Made by a program: the position numbers and the translations under genes
Notes under the pieces: model-generated
Told to the model about the DNA's origin: nothing
Databases searched by the model: none
Seen by the model: the letters and a program-made list of their open reading frames with translations, nothing else
NCBI RefSeq assembly: GCF_000758705.1
Contig: NZ_CP009287.1
Location: 5,890,001 to 5,954,000 of the forward strand
DNA: 64,000 bases
Origin: Paenibacillus graminis
GTDB taxonomy: Bacteria; Bacillota; Bacilli; Paenibacillales; Paenibacillaceae
Direction: 5' to 3'
Part shown: piece by piece, positions 25,763 through 34,338 of the stretch
How positions within the stretch are numbered: position 1 is the first letter of the stretch
Layout: each line of letters opens with the position of its first letter

Positions 25763-25791
25763 TTGCCCTGCCGGATCTTATCTCCTATAAT
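25763..25791 (+). promoter_or_regulatory. Sigma-A-type promoter upstream of LysR leader
   Basis: TTGCCC (25763-25768), a 17-bp spacer and TATAAT (25786-25791). It would start a transcript near 25798, more than 300 bases before the LysR coding start. Confidence 0.6.
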
Positions 25792-25797
25792 TTAATC

Positions 25798-26109
25798 AAA
25801 TGCCAACATCCGGCGTAAGATAGATGTAGACACCGATGCATCATCCCTAGCAAAAACCGGCCCTGGCGCGGGTGTTATTCAGTGAATTTGCAGGAACCCC
25901 GAACCACCCGAATGTCCTTATTAGTTTCCAGGCCCCACATCGTGGAGCATTACTTCCCAGCTTATCCCGAACACTCAGCAGTCACCGGGGACACAACTTA
26001 ATTCCCTAGTCGGAGGTAGACTCCTGAGTCTGTGACGAGCATGTTTTTTTTAAATAATCCTAAACACCAATCGGCGGCATCCAGCAGCAGGCCAAAAGGG
26101 GGTAAGTCC
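25798..26109 (+). other. Long leader or small RNA before LysR gene, unidentified
   Basis: About 310 bases without a gene. Local pairing is visible (CCAC/GTGG near 25938, GGGTGTT with AACACTC, and AGACTC/GAGTCT before a run of eight T near 26044), as expected of a structured RNA. I checked by eye for T-box, SAM, TPP, cobalamin, ydaO, lysine, 6S and tmRNA signatures and recognised none. It could be a regulatory leader or an independent small RNA ending at the T-run. Confidence 0.35.
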
Positions 26110-27012
26110 ATGAATATCAGTCAGCTTGAAACGCTGATTACCATCTCCAAAACGATGAGCTTCCGCAAGGCGGGCGAACTGCTCAACCTGACCCAGCCGG
26201 CGGTTTCGGCCCAGATCAAAAGCCTCGAGGAGGAGTTCAAAACACAGCTTGTTGACCGCAACCAGCCGGTGACACTGACGGACAGGGGACAGGTATTCCT
26301 GACGCATGCTGAACAGATTGTAGGTCTTGTCGAAGAGCTTAAGCAGCGCCTTGCGGATTTGGATGAAAATCCGCAGGGGCATATTATTCTCGGGACGACT
26401 ACCTCAATCGCCATTCAGATTCTGCCGCGAATCCTTTCTTATTTTCAGGACCAGTTCCCGCATATCAAAACTTCGATTTCTTCCATGTCTTCGTCCCAAA
26501 TTTATCAGCATGTGGAGAATGGCCTGGTCGATGTCGGCATCGGTTACTTAATCGGACGCAGTCCGGGAATGACTACATCAGTGCTCTATTATGACACCTT
26601 CGAATTGGTGGTTTCTCCCCGCCATCCCCTTGCACAGGTCAAATCTGCCGGAATTGAAGCGCTGCGCAATACCCCGCTTATCCTGCTCTCGCCGGACACG
26701 GTCGGCCGGAGATTCGCTGATGAGGTGTTCGCGAAGCATGGCATCCAGCCGCAGGTAATCATGGAGCTGACCAGCAGCGAGGAAGTGAAGCGGATGGTGG
26801 AACTGGATCTCGGTGCGGCGGTGATTTCCAAGCAGTCGGTGACCGCCGAGGTGCGCAGCGGCACCCTTAAGATCGTCCCGATTATCGAGCTTGAGGTCAC
26901 ACATCCTGTAGGTGTCATTACGAAATCAGGCAAATACGTCAACTCTGCCATGCGGCAGTTTCTAAGCGACCTCAAAGGCATGCCGGAAACCCACTTCATC
27001 GGTTCAGAATAA
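26110..27012 (+). CDS. LysR family transcriptional regulator
   Basis: 300 residues. The N-terminal winged helix MNISQLETLITISKTMSFRKAGELLNLTQPAVSAQIKSLEEEF is classic LysR, and the effector-binding domain (about 90-295) includes DVGIGYLIGRSPG and ELVVSPRHPLA. ATG 26110 is chosen because AAAAGGGGG precedes it; the longer in-frame start at 26032 lies in the leader. LysR proteins usually control a divergent operon, but here the upstream gene is cheX with its own sigma-D promoter, so the target is unclear. The long untranslated leader is unusual for this family. Confidence 0.9.
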   Translation: MNISQLETLITISKTMSFRKAGELLNLTQPAVSAQIKSLEEEFKTQLVDRNQPVTLTDRGQVFLTHAEQIVGLVEELKQRLADLDENPQGHIILGTTTSIAIQILPRILSYFQDQFPHIKTSISSMSSSQIYQHVENGLVDVGIGYLIGRSPGMTTSVLYYDTFELVVSPRHPLAQVKSAGIEALRNTPLILLSPDTVGRRFADEVFAKHGIQPQVIMELTSSEEVKRMVELDLGAAVISKQSVTAEVRSGTLKIVPIIELEVTHPVGVITKSGKYVNSAMRQFLSDLKGMPETHFIGSE

Positions 27013-27112
27013 ACAATCTCACACAGTGACAATTATCCGCTGAAGCTTATTCCGGATACTTTCAGGGGATAATACAAGTTCCGCTATTTTGGGCTAAGGA
27101 GATGTTCTATCC

Positions 27113-27925
27113 ATGAAATTCGACCTGCATACCCATCATTTCCGCTGCGGCCATGCTGACGGAACGATCAGGGACTATATTGAAGCCGGCATTGCTGCCG
27201 GTCTTTCAGTCATCGGTATTTCCGACCATACGCCATACTTCGGAAGTGAGTCCGAGCAGGCTTTTCCCCGTATTGCCATGGCCAAATCCGAGCTTGCCAA
27301 CTATGTGGAGGAAGTACTGGCCCTGCAAAAAGAATACGAGGGCACCATCGATGTGCTGCTGGGGATCGAATCAGACTACTTCCCCGAATATGCAGAGCTG
27401 TACCGCCGGACATTATCGGCCTATCCGTTTGATTACATCATCGGCTCGGTACATAATGTGGGCGGTGTGAGCATCTTCAATAAAAGCCGCTGGAAAAATC
27501 TTAACCTCCAGGGGAAGATCGCCGGCAAAGCCGAGTATTACCGGCTGATTACCGCTTCCGCACGCAGCGGCATGTTCCAGATCCTCGGCCACATTGATGC
27601 CATGAAGGGCAATTATCCGCAGTTCTCGGATATCCCGGCCACAGCCGAAATCGACGAATGTCTGCGCGTTATCGGAGAGTGCGGCATTGCAATCGAAATC
27701 AACACTTCCGGAGGCACCAAGCTCTGCGGAGGCTGGTATCCTTCGGATGACATCCTGGAGCGGGCGCTGCATTATGGGGTGGTGGTCACCTTCGGCTCTG
27801 ATGCCCATCTCCCTTCCCGGGTCGCCGACCAGCGGGACGCTGTAGCGGCACGCCTGAAGGAAATCGGATTTATCCGCTGGGTCTACTTCAAGCAGGCCCA
27901 GCAAATCTCCGTGCCGATAGAGTAG
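27113..27925 (+). CDS. hisJ: Histidinol-phosphatase, PHP family
   Basis: 270 residues of the PHP domain metal-dependent phosphatases. The metal-binding motifs are DLHTHHFRCGHADGT (residues 3-17), GISDHTPYF, LLGIESDYFPE, GSVHN, GHIDAMKGNYP and FGSDAHLPSR near the C-terminus, matching the HisJ/HisK group that removes phosphate from histidinol phosphate in histidine synthesis. The start has AAGGAGATG upstream. No other his genes are nearby. Substrate specificity within PHP phosphatases is not fixed by motifs alone, so another small phosphoester is possible. A strong bidirectional terminator follows. Confidence 0.82.
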   Translation: MKFDLHTHHFRCGHADGTIRDYIEAGIAAGLSVIGISDHTPYFGSESEQAFPRIAMAKSELANYVEEVLALQKEYEGTIDVLLGIESDYFPEYAELYRRTLSAYPFDYIIGSVHNVGGVSIFNKSRWKNLNLQGKIAGKAEYYRLITASARSGMFQILGHIDAMKGNYPQFSDIPATAEIDECLRVIGECGIAIEINTSGGTKLCGGWYPSDDILERALHYGVVVTFGSDAHLPSRVADQRDAVAARLKEIGFIRWVYFKQAQQISVPIE

Positions 27926-27956
27926 CACAGCAAGGCGACCTATCATCCGCAAGGAG

Positions 27957-28030
27957 AAAAATGCACCCCAGCCTTCACGGTTACGGACAATTGGTTCCGT
28001 CACCGTGAGTCACTGGGGTGCATTTTGGTT
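27957..28030. terminator. Bidirectional terminator between hisJ and nitroreductase gene
   Basis: AAAATGCACCCCAG and CTGGGGTGCATTTT form a 14-bp stem. An inner CACGG/CCGTG arm lies within the loop. A and T tracts lie on both sides, serving the two convergent genes. Confidence 0.85.
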
Positions 28031-28775
28031 ATTTTTTCAGATTATCGCAGGTAAAACCCTGCCGCTTCAGTGTATGCTGAGCGTCTCCGTACTGCGGATT
28101 GAGTGTATAAAAATGGGCGATGGTGCTGCTCCAGTCCCGCTCCGTCAGGCCTTGCTCCTTCAGGGAAGCCCGATGCGCCAGATTGTAAGCTTCAATCAGG
28201 CCCTTCACCTCCGGATTATACTGCTCCTCATTCAGGACAGCCTCCAAGGGAAGCCTTGGCTTCTTCGGCAGCTCCACGGCAGGGTATCCGACGCATAACC
28301 CCACAACCGGGAATACATACTCCGGCAGCTCCAGAAGCTCGATGACCTCCGCCGTATGGCGGCGCACTCCGCCAATCGGGATGATGCCCAGCCCCAGCGA
28401 CTCCGCAGCAGCGATGGCATTGGATAAGGCAATCCCGACATCTGTCGCGCCGACGAGCAGCGCATCGACATCCTTCGCGGCCTCAAAAGGCTGCCCCTCC
28501 AGTTCACATGCCACTTTGGCCCGGTAAAAATCCATGCAGAATACCAGAAATAACGGCGCTTCCGCCACATGCTTCTGATTTCCACTCAACACCGAAAGCC
28601 GCTGCCGGCGTTCTTCGCTGCGTACGGCGATAACCGATACCTGCTGTCCATTCACCCAGGACGGCGCGGCTTGGGCCGCTTCAATAATAGTCTTCAGCTT
28701 CTCCGGCTCCACGGGTTCACGGCGGTATTGCCGGAAGGAGCGGTGATTCATTAATGTACGGATCACTTCGTTCAA
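28029..28775 (-). CDS. NADPH-dependent nitroreductase/flavin reductase (NfsA type)
   Basis: 248 residues with the nitroreductase fold: LMNHRSFRQYRREPVEPEKL (FMN-phosphate binding Arg residues), AAQAAPSWVNGQQVSVIAV, DVGIALSNAIAAAESLGLGIIPIGGVRRH, and a C-terminal arm typical of the NfsA/Frp subgroup. It would reduce nitroaromatics, quinones or free flavin with NADPH. The start is a TTG at 28775 (LNEVIRTL) because AGGAGG lies 10 bp before it and family members begin there; the longer frame upstream is non-conserved. Confidence 0.87.
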   Translation of the reverse strand: MNEVIRTLMNHRSFRQYRREPVEPEKLKTIIEAAQAAPSWVNGQQVSVIAVRSEERRQRLSVLSGNQKHVAEAPLFLVFCMDFYRAKVACELEGQPFEAAKDVDALLVGATDVGIALSNAIAAAESLGLGIIPIGGVRRHTAEVIELLELPEYVFPVVGLCVGYPAVELPKKPRLPLEAVLNEEQYNPEVKGLIEAYNLAHRASLKEQGLTERDWSSTIAHFYTLNPQYGDAQHTLKRQGFTCDNLKK

Positions 28776-28898
28776 CGAATGATAACCTCCTGACCGCTGT
28801 CTTGTAATACAACCATCATATCCTAACTGCCTGCTAAGCCGCCAGTCCCAGCCAGACAGCACTACAAGCTCAAGCCGGATGCAATAATGGATCGGCAC

Positions 28899-28930
28899 AA
28901 AAAAATGGACCCGAAGCATCGGGTCCCAAC
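28899..28930 (-). terminator. Terminator after GNAT gene
   Basis: GGACCCGA pairs with TCGGGTCC around a short loop. On the minus strand a run of seven T follows directly, ending transcripts from the acetyltransferase gene at 29006-29548. Confidence 0.8.
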
Positions 28931-29005
28931 AGCAGTTATATTTTTAAAAGGGGGTCATGTACTTAGTTTAACCGGACACTGTTAGAGTTTCATAACGGCA
29001 TTATT

Positions 29006-29548
29006 TCATTTGTGTAACAATGTGAATACTTTCATTACATCGGCCGGGCTGCCCGGCATGGGGAGGATCCGCTCCAGGGTGAGCCCGTTTTTGATCATGA
29101 CCCGTTCAGACCTGAGATTGTCACCGCGGCAGCGTCCCTCGGCCCTGAGAAGACCCAGCTCCTGAAAGCTGTAATCCAGCAGCAGTCCGACAGCTTCCGT
29201 AGCCAGTCCCCGCCCCCACCATAGCGGGTTCAGCAGATATCCCAGCACAGCCTTGTTCTCATAGCGGTTCCAATTCTGCAAGGAGACTGTTCCGATCAGT
29301 TCCTGTTGTCCCAAAACATAAATTCCGGCATGGAGTGCGCAGGGATCGAAAGCATGAAGCATCCGGGCTACCAGCTTATCCAGATAAGCATGTGGTGAGC
29401 TCGCACCCTGACGTAGCAAAATATGCGGCTGCACCAGCGGATGGATGAGCAGCGTCTTGAGCACTCCAGCCTCGGTGGCCGGCATCGTTCTGAGTTCAAC
29501 CTTTTCGCCTTGCCGTGCCATGGATAATACCGTATCGTAAGTGCTCAT
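29006..29548 (-). CDS. GNAT family acetyltransferase
   Basis: 180 residues. The acetyl-CoA-binding region is recognisable: IGTVSLQNWNRYENKAVLGYLLNPLWWGRGLATEAVGLLLDYSFQELGLLRAEGRCRGDNLRSERVMIKNGL, the pattern of RimJ/RimL-like N-acetyltransferases that act on protein N-termini or small amines. The substrate cannot be told. It is preceded by AAGGAGAAG and ended by its own terminator. Confidence 0.85.
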   Translation of the reverse strand: MSTYDTVLSMARQGEKVELRTMPATEAGVLKTLLIHPLVQPHILLRQGASSPHAYLDKLVARMLHAFDPCALHAGIYVLGQQELIGTVSLQNWNRYENKAVLGYLLNPLWWGRGLATEAVGLLLDYSFQELGLLRAEGRCRGDNLRSERVMIKNGLTLERILPMPGSPADVMKVFTLLHK

Positions 29549-29623
29549 ACGCTTCTCCTTCTCTTTGGAGATAGATATTGGAATCCCCCGTCTGCCAGCC
29601 AGCCCATAACAGGATCACCGTTA

Positions 29624-30559
29624 CTATGCCCGTCGCAGGGTAAAAATGGTCAGTTCAGGCCTGCACATAAACCGGAATGGCATATAGGTTTCGCCGAACC
29701 CCCTGTTGACATACACCGGCATCCTCTTTTTGTCCGTATAATACAACCCGCTTATGTATTTATTCGATCCATATGGAGTGTATGCCGCGCCCACAAAGGG
29801 CAGGCGGATCTGCCCGCCATGACTATGCCCGGAGAGCTGCAGATGGAAGGGATACGCTTCTACCGTGTCGGCATAATCCGGCTCATGCATCATCAGCAGC
29901 GTGAACATTCCCTCAGGAACATCCTTCAGAGCCGCCTGGGGATTAGGCTTGCCGTGCAGCATGTCTTCGAGTCCCGCCACTGCGATGGAGGCCCCCCCCT
30001 GCTTCACCAGATAAGACTGGTTCCGCAGCACGCGGAATCCGGCTTCATTCAGCAGCCGGGTGAGCAGCTCCGTATTCTTGTAATCATGGTTGCCCAGGAT
30101 CGCGTATTTGCCAAGCGGTGCACTCAGCTCTGCCAGAACCGGTACGGACTCCGTCAGATCCTCGGCATAGCTGTCCACAATATCTCCGGTGAAGCAGATG
30201 ATGTCCGGCTGGGCCTCCTTGATATGCCCGACCAGCCGCTTCAAATCGTGAACATCCTTGTTGAAGCCCAGATGCACATCGCTGAAATGTACCAGCCGGG
30301 TACCTGCAAAGGCGGATGGAAGCTCCTTGAAGGACAGCTCCAGCCGGGTAATGTCCAGCCAGTTCGGCTCACCCTTCCAGGCGTAGCCGCTGGTGAGCAG
30401 CCCTGCGCCGAATAATGTAGCCGCCCCCCGGGTCAGGAATTGGCGGCGGGTGATTTTGCGGCCGCCGCCGGTCTGCGCGGGCGGAGTACTGTACCGGGTG
30501 CTGCCTTCTGCGGCAGCTGCCGGGAGATCGGGAGAAGCCCCGGACGATTTTTTATTCAT
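29624..30559 (-). CDS. Tat-exported metallophosphoesterase (YkuE-like)
   Basis: 311 residues. RKITRRQFLTRGAATLFGAGLL (about 34-55) is a twin-arginine signal with its hydrophobic stretch. The calcineurin-like core follows: FSDVHLG, CFTGDIVD, ILGNHDY, MMHEPD and LSGHSHGGQI, all metal ligands intact. YkuE of B. subtilis is a Tat-exported cell-wall-associated phosphodiesterase. The unusually long Ala/Pro-rich stretch before the Tat motif (33 residues) is variable. The start is preceded by AGGAGAACCTCC-type sequence. Tat translocase genes are not in the window. Confidence 0.9.
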   Translation of the reverse strand: MNKKSSGASPDLPAAAAEGSTRYSTPPAQTGGGRKITRRQFLTRGAATLFGAGLLTSGYAWKGEPNWLDITRLELSFKELPSAFAGTRLVHFSDVHLGFNKDVHDLKRLVGHIKEAQPDIICFTGDIVDSYAEDLTESVPVLAELSAPLGKYAILGNHDYKNTELLTRLLNEAGFRVLRNQSYLVKQGGASIAVAGLEDMLHGKPNPQAALKDVPEGMFTLLMMHEPDYADTVEAYPFHLQLSGHSHGGQIRLPFVGAAYTPYGSNKYISGLYYTDKKRMPVYVNRGFGETYMPFRFMCRPELTIFTLRRA

Positions 30560-30604
30560 AGGGAGGTTCTCCTTTCTTACAGGATTGTTACGGGGGAATG
30601 AAAG

Positions 30605-31351
30605 CTAGTCGGATGGCTTGGGTGAACCGGAGCGTTCTGCACACTTTTCCGGCTGCAACTCATCCTTCGCTTCTTCTACCTTCTCATCAACCTCAGTTTC
30701 GATATTTACATCAATCTCGGCTTCAATCTCCTCTTCCGAGCCGGGGCCCAGAATCTTGCGGAACAAACCCAGCATGGATAATGCATAGGCGACGGTAATG
30801 AAGCTGAAGCTGATCTGCATGATAACCACAAGACGAGAGGTGTTGTCCACCGGGGCTACATCCCCGTACCCGACTGTTGTAAAGGTAGCCACGCTGAAGT
30901 AGAGGAAGGTAATCAACTGGCTGAGCAAATCATCGCCGAGCCCTTTTCCATCGAAGGAGGACTGTCCAAACAGCTTATATATGGATGTATATACAATCGT
31001 AAAAAAAATAATGCAGGAGAAGGCCGCAATACTGATGCGCACCAGCGTCTGCTGCAGCCTGACCTCCTTGCTGTTCGATTCCTTGATTTCATGAAAGATA
31101 AACAGCACATAGAACAGCATCGAAGCCAGAGCAAAAATGAGAATAAGTCCGCGCAGCCCCTTGTCTCCTGGCAAAATGGCACCGAGATCAATCCAGTTCA
31201 GCAGATCTTCGACCGAAACCAGGGCATAGATCAGAATGGGAGCAAGGAGCACCCCTTTTCCCATCCAGCTCAGCTTTATCCGGTACAGCCACAACGAGAA
31301 CAGCACAATTACAGCTATATTAAGGGTCCACATCCACCAAGTCATGGGCAA
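30605..31351 (-). CDS. Two-transmembrane-type potassium channel protein
   Basis: 248 residues. Hydrophobic segments at about 5-22, 32-45, 70-90 and 106-126 precede a pore loop with the selectivity filter TTVGYGD (about 163-169) and a last helix. The C-terminal 55 residues are strongly acidic (EEEIEAEIDVNIETEVDEK), with no RCK/TrkA domain. This is an ion-channel family protein. The acidic cytosolic tail may respond to ions or partners (inference). It follows the DUF3891 gene on the same strand by 35 bp. Confidence 0.85.
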   Translation of the reverse strand: MPMTWWMWTLNIAVIVLFSLWLYRIKLSWMGKGVLLAPILIYALVSVEDLLNWIDLGAILPGDKGLRGLILIFALASMLFYVLFIFHEIKESNSKEVRLQQTLVRISIAAFSCIIFFTIVYTSIYKLFGQSSFDGKGLGDDLLSQLITFLYFSVATFTTVGYGDVAPVDNTSRLVVIMQISFSFITVAYALSMLGLFRKILGPGSEEEIEAEIDVNIETEVDEKVEEAKDELQPEKCAERSGSPKPSD

Positions 31352-31386
31352 TCCTCTCCTGTTCCCTGGTTCCGCTCAACTACGGT

Positions 31387-32175
31387 CTATTCGGACCGGC
31401 TTGCTACAGTAATGTGGCATTCCTCTTCCGGCGTGCCGCTGTAGGCGCGGGCGATGCCTTGGCTCTCTACATCCTTCTTAAGGACCCGGCGCAGCTTAAA
31501 GGCCACCCTGACGTTCTCGGTGAACGGAAAAGGATCAAGCAGCAGTGTAGACTCATCCTGCCATTCCGCCATAATCAGACGGCCGGAAGTGAAGCTGAAA
31601 TCCTCACTTCCCGAGAAGCCGTCACGGAACCAGGGATGCTCTTCCGATTTTGGGCTTCCCGGCTCACTTAAGCCCAGGTACAGCGAGAGATCGTCGCAGA
31701 ACTGCAGCAATCTCGCATCATAATACAATTCACCCTCTGCGAGCGGTTTGCTGTTCTCCAGATGACGGTGGATACGGGCCCGGCGGTCCTCCTCATGCTT
31801 CAGGTAGGCAGTAAGCTCCGGACAATCCTCGCCGGATATCTCAATCAGCCGCTCATAATGCGAACTGCAGAGCAGGGCGCCATACGGCGTGTCCGCCTCA
31901 ATCTCATCCAGCCCGCGTCTGTAGAAGGTCAGCTTCGGTACAAGCGGAAAGTCTATAAAAGTATATGGCGCCCTTTCCGCATCATTCCAGAATGGAGTCT
32001 CATCAAGATCAATCCAGCCCCGGTCATGATGGCTGATCGCCCGCAGCACCTCTGCCTGGCGTCCTTCTGCCGGAACATGCTGCTCCTTGAACCATTCGGC
32101 AAATTTACCAGCCAATAGCCCGTGCTCATGCTGCCTCATCATTATTAAATATCCGTCCTGTTCACGACAAATCAC
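31387..32175 (-). CDS. DUF3891 family protein
   Basis: 262 residues. MMRQHEHGLLAGKFAEWF, ISHHDRGWIDLDETPFW, FIDFPLVPKLTFYRRGLDEIE and LLCSSHYERL show a His/Asp-rich, HD-like helical arrangement typical of DUF3891. The function is unknown; a hydrolase is suspected from the metal-ligand-like residues (inference). Start GTG at 32175 is chosen because AGGGGGGAATAATT precedes it; the longer in-frame start at 32319 adds non-conserved sequence. A repeat-rich 1.1-kb gap lies upstream. Confidence 0.78.
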   Translation of the reverse strand: MICREQDGYLIMMRQHEHGLLAGKFAEWFKEQHVPAEGRQAEVLRAISHHDRGWIDLDETPFWNDAERAPYTFIDFPLVPKLTFYRRGLDEIEADTPYGALLCSSHYERLIEISGEDCPELTAYLKHEEDRRARIHRHLENSKPLAEGELYYDARLLQFCDDLSLYLGLSEPGSPKSEEHPWFRDGFSGSEDFSFTSGRLIMAEWQDESTLLLDPFPFTENVRVAFKLRRVLKKDVESQGIARAYSGTPEEECHITVASRSE

Positions 32176-32359
32176 AATTATTCCCCCCTGATATATCCAC
32201 AGCCTGGATATGCATCGGCTATGAAGATTATAACATATGCACCCATATTTGTTGGAATCTTGACGTCTTGCCGTCATTGTATGTAAAGCTGTTCCCTCCT
32301 GAATGGACTGTTTTAACATGTACCCGTTTTTCCGTTGGAAAGAAACAGTCTGCGTAGAG

Positions 32360-32440
32360 GTAAGTACAGGTAAGTACAGGTAAGTACAGGTAAGTACAGG
32401 TAAGTACAGGTAAGTACAGGTAAGTACAGATAAGTGCAGT
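32360..32440. repeat. 10-bp tandem repeat (GTAAGTACAG)
   Basis: Seven exact copies of GTAAGTACAG (32360-32429) followed by degenerate ones. The unit length is not a multiple of three, so it cycles through frames and is unlikely to be coding. It starts the repeat-rich gap at 32176-33275. Confidence 0.92.
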
Positions 32441-32465
32441 TACATAGAGGTACATAGGGGTATGT

Positions 32466-32560
32466 TACGTAGCACGTAGCACGTAGTACGTAGCACGTAG
32501 GCACGTAGTACGTAACACATAGTACGTAGGTATACAAGTACGAGATACGTAGACGCTTAC
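32466..32560. repeat. ACGTAG-word satellite
   Basis: A run of irregular CACGTAG, TACGTAG and related words directly follows the 10-bp array and is probably a degenerate extension of it. CACGTAG units of 7 to 10 bp alternate. Confidence 0.75.
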
Positions 32561-32629
32561 TGTGTTGAAGTAGTCAATGCAAGTGTAGTGTAGAATTAGG
32601 TCAATGCAAGTACTGCTGCAAGCCCGAGT

Positions 32630-32753
32630 GGAAAAAGTGAACTTAAATCCTCCCCGTCCCGCTTCCCGCAAGCATTAGATGGAAAAAGGATATCTAATTG
32701 AGCCGATTTCTACCCTTTCGGATGATTTCGTTTAAATTAAGTTCACTTTTTCC
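32630..32753. repeat. Inverted-repeat (MITE-like) element
   Basis: GGAAAAAGTGAACTTAA at 32630-32646 returns as its exact reverse complement at 32737-32753, with 90 bp between them; outside the arms AGTG and CACT extend the match with one indel. The same core (GTGGAAAAAGT then CTAA or CTTAA) occurs at 18444-18600, suggesting a dispersed element family. It encodes nothing. Confidence 0.75.
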
Positions 32754-33215
32754 CACTATTCCCTCTGCAGAAGGCTTTCCAGCCGATTTAAGTGCACTAA
32801 TTCCACTTCGCTCTCTGCACCACCTACACCTCTGTACCACCCGTACTCTCCCTGTACCTCGCACCCCCCGTACTCTTCCTATACCTCGCACCGCCCACAC
32901 TCTCCTGTACCTCCGCCCGTACGCTTTGTAATCCTGCAACGCTTCAACTCCCACCTCCATTACTCCCTGCAACGTTTCCTCCGCTCCCTAAACTTCCTGG
33001 ACCCTCTGTCTCCTACCGTTACCGCGATCCCCCCTTCCGTCTTATGTACTGGAGTAGCCCATAGAAGGATAAATAACGGACTGTCGAACAATCCCCCTTC
33101 CAGCGCTTTTGCCTCCCTGAGAAGTTATCACTACCTCCCCCCCAAGTTCCCCCTCTGCTCCTACTAAACTCCTCAAGTGTAAAAGAAAAGCCACCTCACC
33201 TTCCCCAGAAAGGCA
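32754..33215. other. Non-coding pyrimidine-rich stretch
   Basis: A CT-rich region with irregular CTCTGTACC, CCTCGCACC and similar words on the plus strand, in places repetitive (32810-32930). No credible coding frame or RNA gene was seen. Confidence 0.5.
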
Positions 33216-33250
33216 CAAAAGCCCTGCCGGCAGCGGCAGGGCTTTCCTTT
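33216..33250 (-). terminator. Terminator of the sdh operon
   Basis: AAAGCCCTGCCG and CGGCAGGGCTTT form a perfect 12-bp stem 30 bp beyond the sdhB stop, followed on the minus strand by a short T-run. Confidence 0.8.
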
Positions 33251-33275
33251 TTACTAATTGGTTCTTGGTTGGCTG

Positions 33276-34040
33276 CTATACACCCAGCCAGCGTTTGAAC
33301 ATATGCTTGGTGGTCTGTTTGTTGATCTCGGCAATGGACGTGGTGAGCGGGATGCCTTTCGGGCAGGCGCGCACGCAGTTCTGCGAGTTGCCGCAGCCGT
33401 CAATGCCTCCGTCTTCCATCAGCGCATCCAGACGCTCATCCGCATTCATCTCGCCTGTCGGATGGGCGTTGAACAGACGGACCTGTGAAATGGCCGCCGG
33501 GCCGATGAAATTAGTTTTTTCATTGACGTTAGGACAGGCTTCCAGGCAGACGCCGCAGGTCATGCACTTGGACAGCTCATACGCCCATTGGCGCTTCTTC
33601 TCCGGCATACGCGGGCCAGGACCGAGATCATAGGTGCCGTCGATCGGAATCCACGCCTTGACCCGTTTAAGCGCGCCAAACATCCGGCTGCGGTCAATCA
33701 CCAGGTCACGCACCACCGGGAAGGTCTTCATCGGCTCGATGCGCACCGGCTGCTCCAGATTATCGATCAGAGCGGCGCAGGCCTGGCGGGGCTTGCCGTT
33801 GATTACCATGGAGCAGGCCCCGCACACCTCCTCCAGACAGTTGGACTCCCAGCAGACCGGAACCGTGCTGTCCCCCTTGGCGTTGACCGGGTTGCGCTGA
33901 ATCTCCATCAACGCGCTGATCACATTCATCCCCGGACGGTACGCAAGCTCGAACTCTTCCGTATAAGGGGCCGTCTCCGGTTCGTCCTGGCGGGTAATCA
34001 CAAATTTTACGTTTTTGGGAGCTGCAGCAGTTTCCGCCAT
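33276..34040 (-). CDS. sdhB: Succinate dehydrogenase iron-sulfur subunit
   Basis: 254 residues. SdhB carries electrons from the flavoprotein to the membrane anchor. The 2Fe-2S cysteines are Cys63, 68, 73 and 76 (CWESNCLEEVCGAC) with Cys88. The C-terminal domain holds CMTCGVCLEACP and CGNSQNCVRACPKG for the 4Fe-4S and 3Fe-4S clusters. TAGGAGGTAAC precedes the ATG. It is separated from sdhA by 298 bp, far more than is usual in sdhCAB operons, so it may have a promoter of its own. Confidence 0.97.
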   Translation of the reverse strand: MAETAAAPKNVKFVITRQDEPETAPYTEEFELAYRPGMNVISALMEIQRNPVNAKGDSTVPVCWESNCLEEVCGACSMVINGKPRQACAALIDNLEQPVRIEPMKTFPVVRDLVIDRSRMFGALKRVKAWIPIDGTYDLGPGPRMPEKKRQWAYELSKCMTCGVCLEACPNVNEKTNFIGPAAISQVRLFNAHPTGEMNADERLDALMEDGGIDGCGNSQNCVRACPKGIPLTTSIAEINKQTTKHMFKRWLGV

Positions 34041-34338
34041 ATCTGTTACCTCCTAAAAGTTTTATGGTACACTGACCGAACATTTTATTGTACTTTGTAC
34101 AGCTAAAACAGCTGATTTTTGCTCATTTCAACATATAGTTGCAATTTATGCAGTTACATTTCGGGAAACACTCCCTAAACGAACAATTCTCCAAAATAAT
34201 GGTACAAAATACAGCTAACTCTCTTTAAGAGCGCTTGGAAGTCCGTCTAATTCATGAAATACAATTAGCATTGGCAGCCCGTTTACTGACCGATGTTCCT
34301 CTATAGTTCTTATCGTACACTGCCTCACCGTTCCACGG
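34041..34338 (-). other. Unusual 298-bp gap inside the sdh operon
   Basis: An AT-rich, non-coding stretch between sdhA and sdhB. It contains the recurring words TGGTACA and ACAGCTAA (34069, 34100, 34198, 34210), and a minus-strand TACAATAAAATG that could be a -10 region just before sdhB. No small gene was seen. Confidence 0.5.

Noticed and set aside
25740..26040. A known riboswitch, 6S RNA or T-box in the LysR leader
   Set aside because: No signature of any class I could recall was found on either strand; left as an unidentified leader.
32228..32671. Minus-strand frames rich in YLYLPVLTCT-type repeats
   Set aside because: Products of the 10-bp array, whose period is not a multiple of three; no start site.
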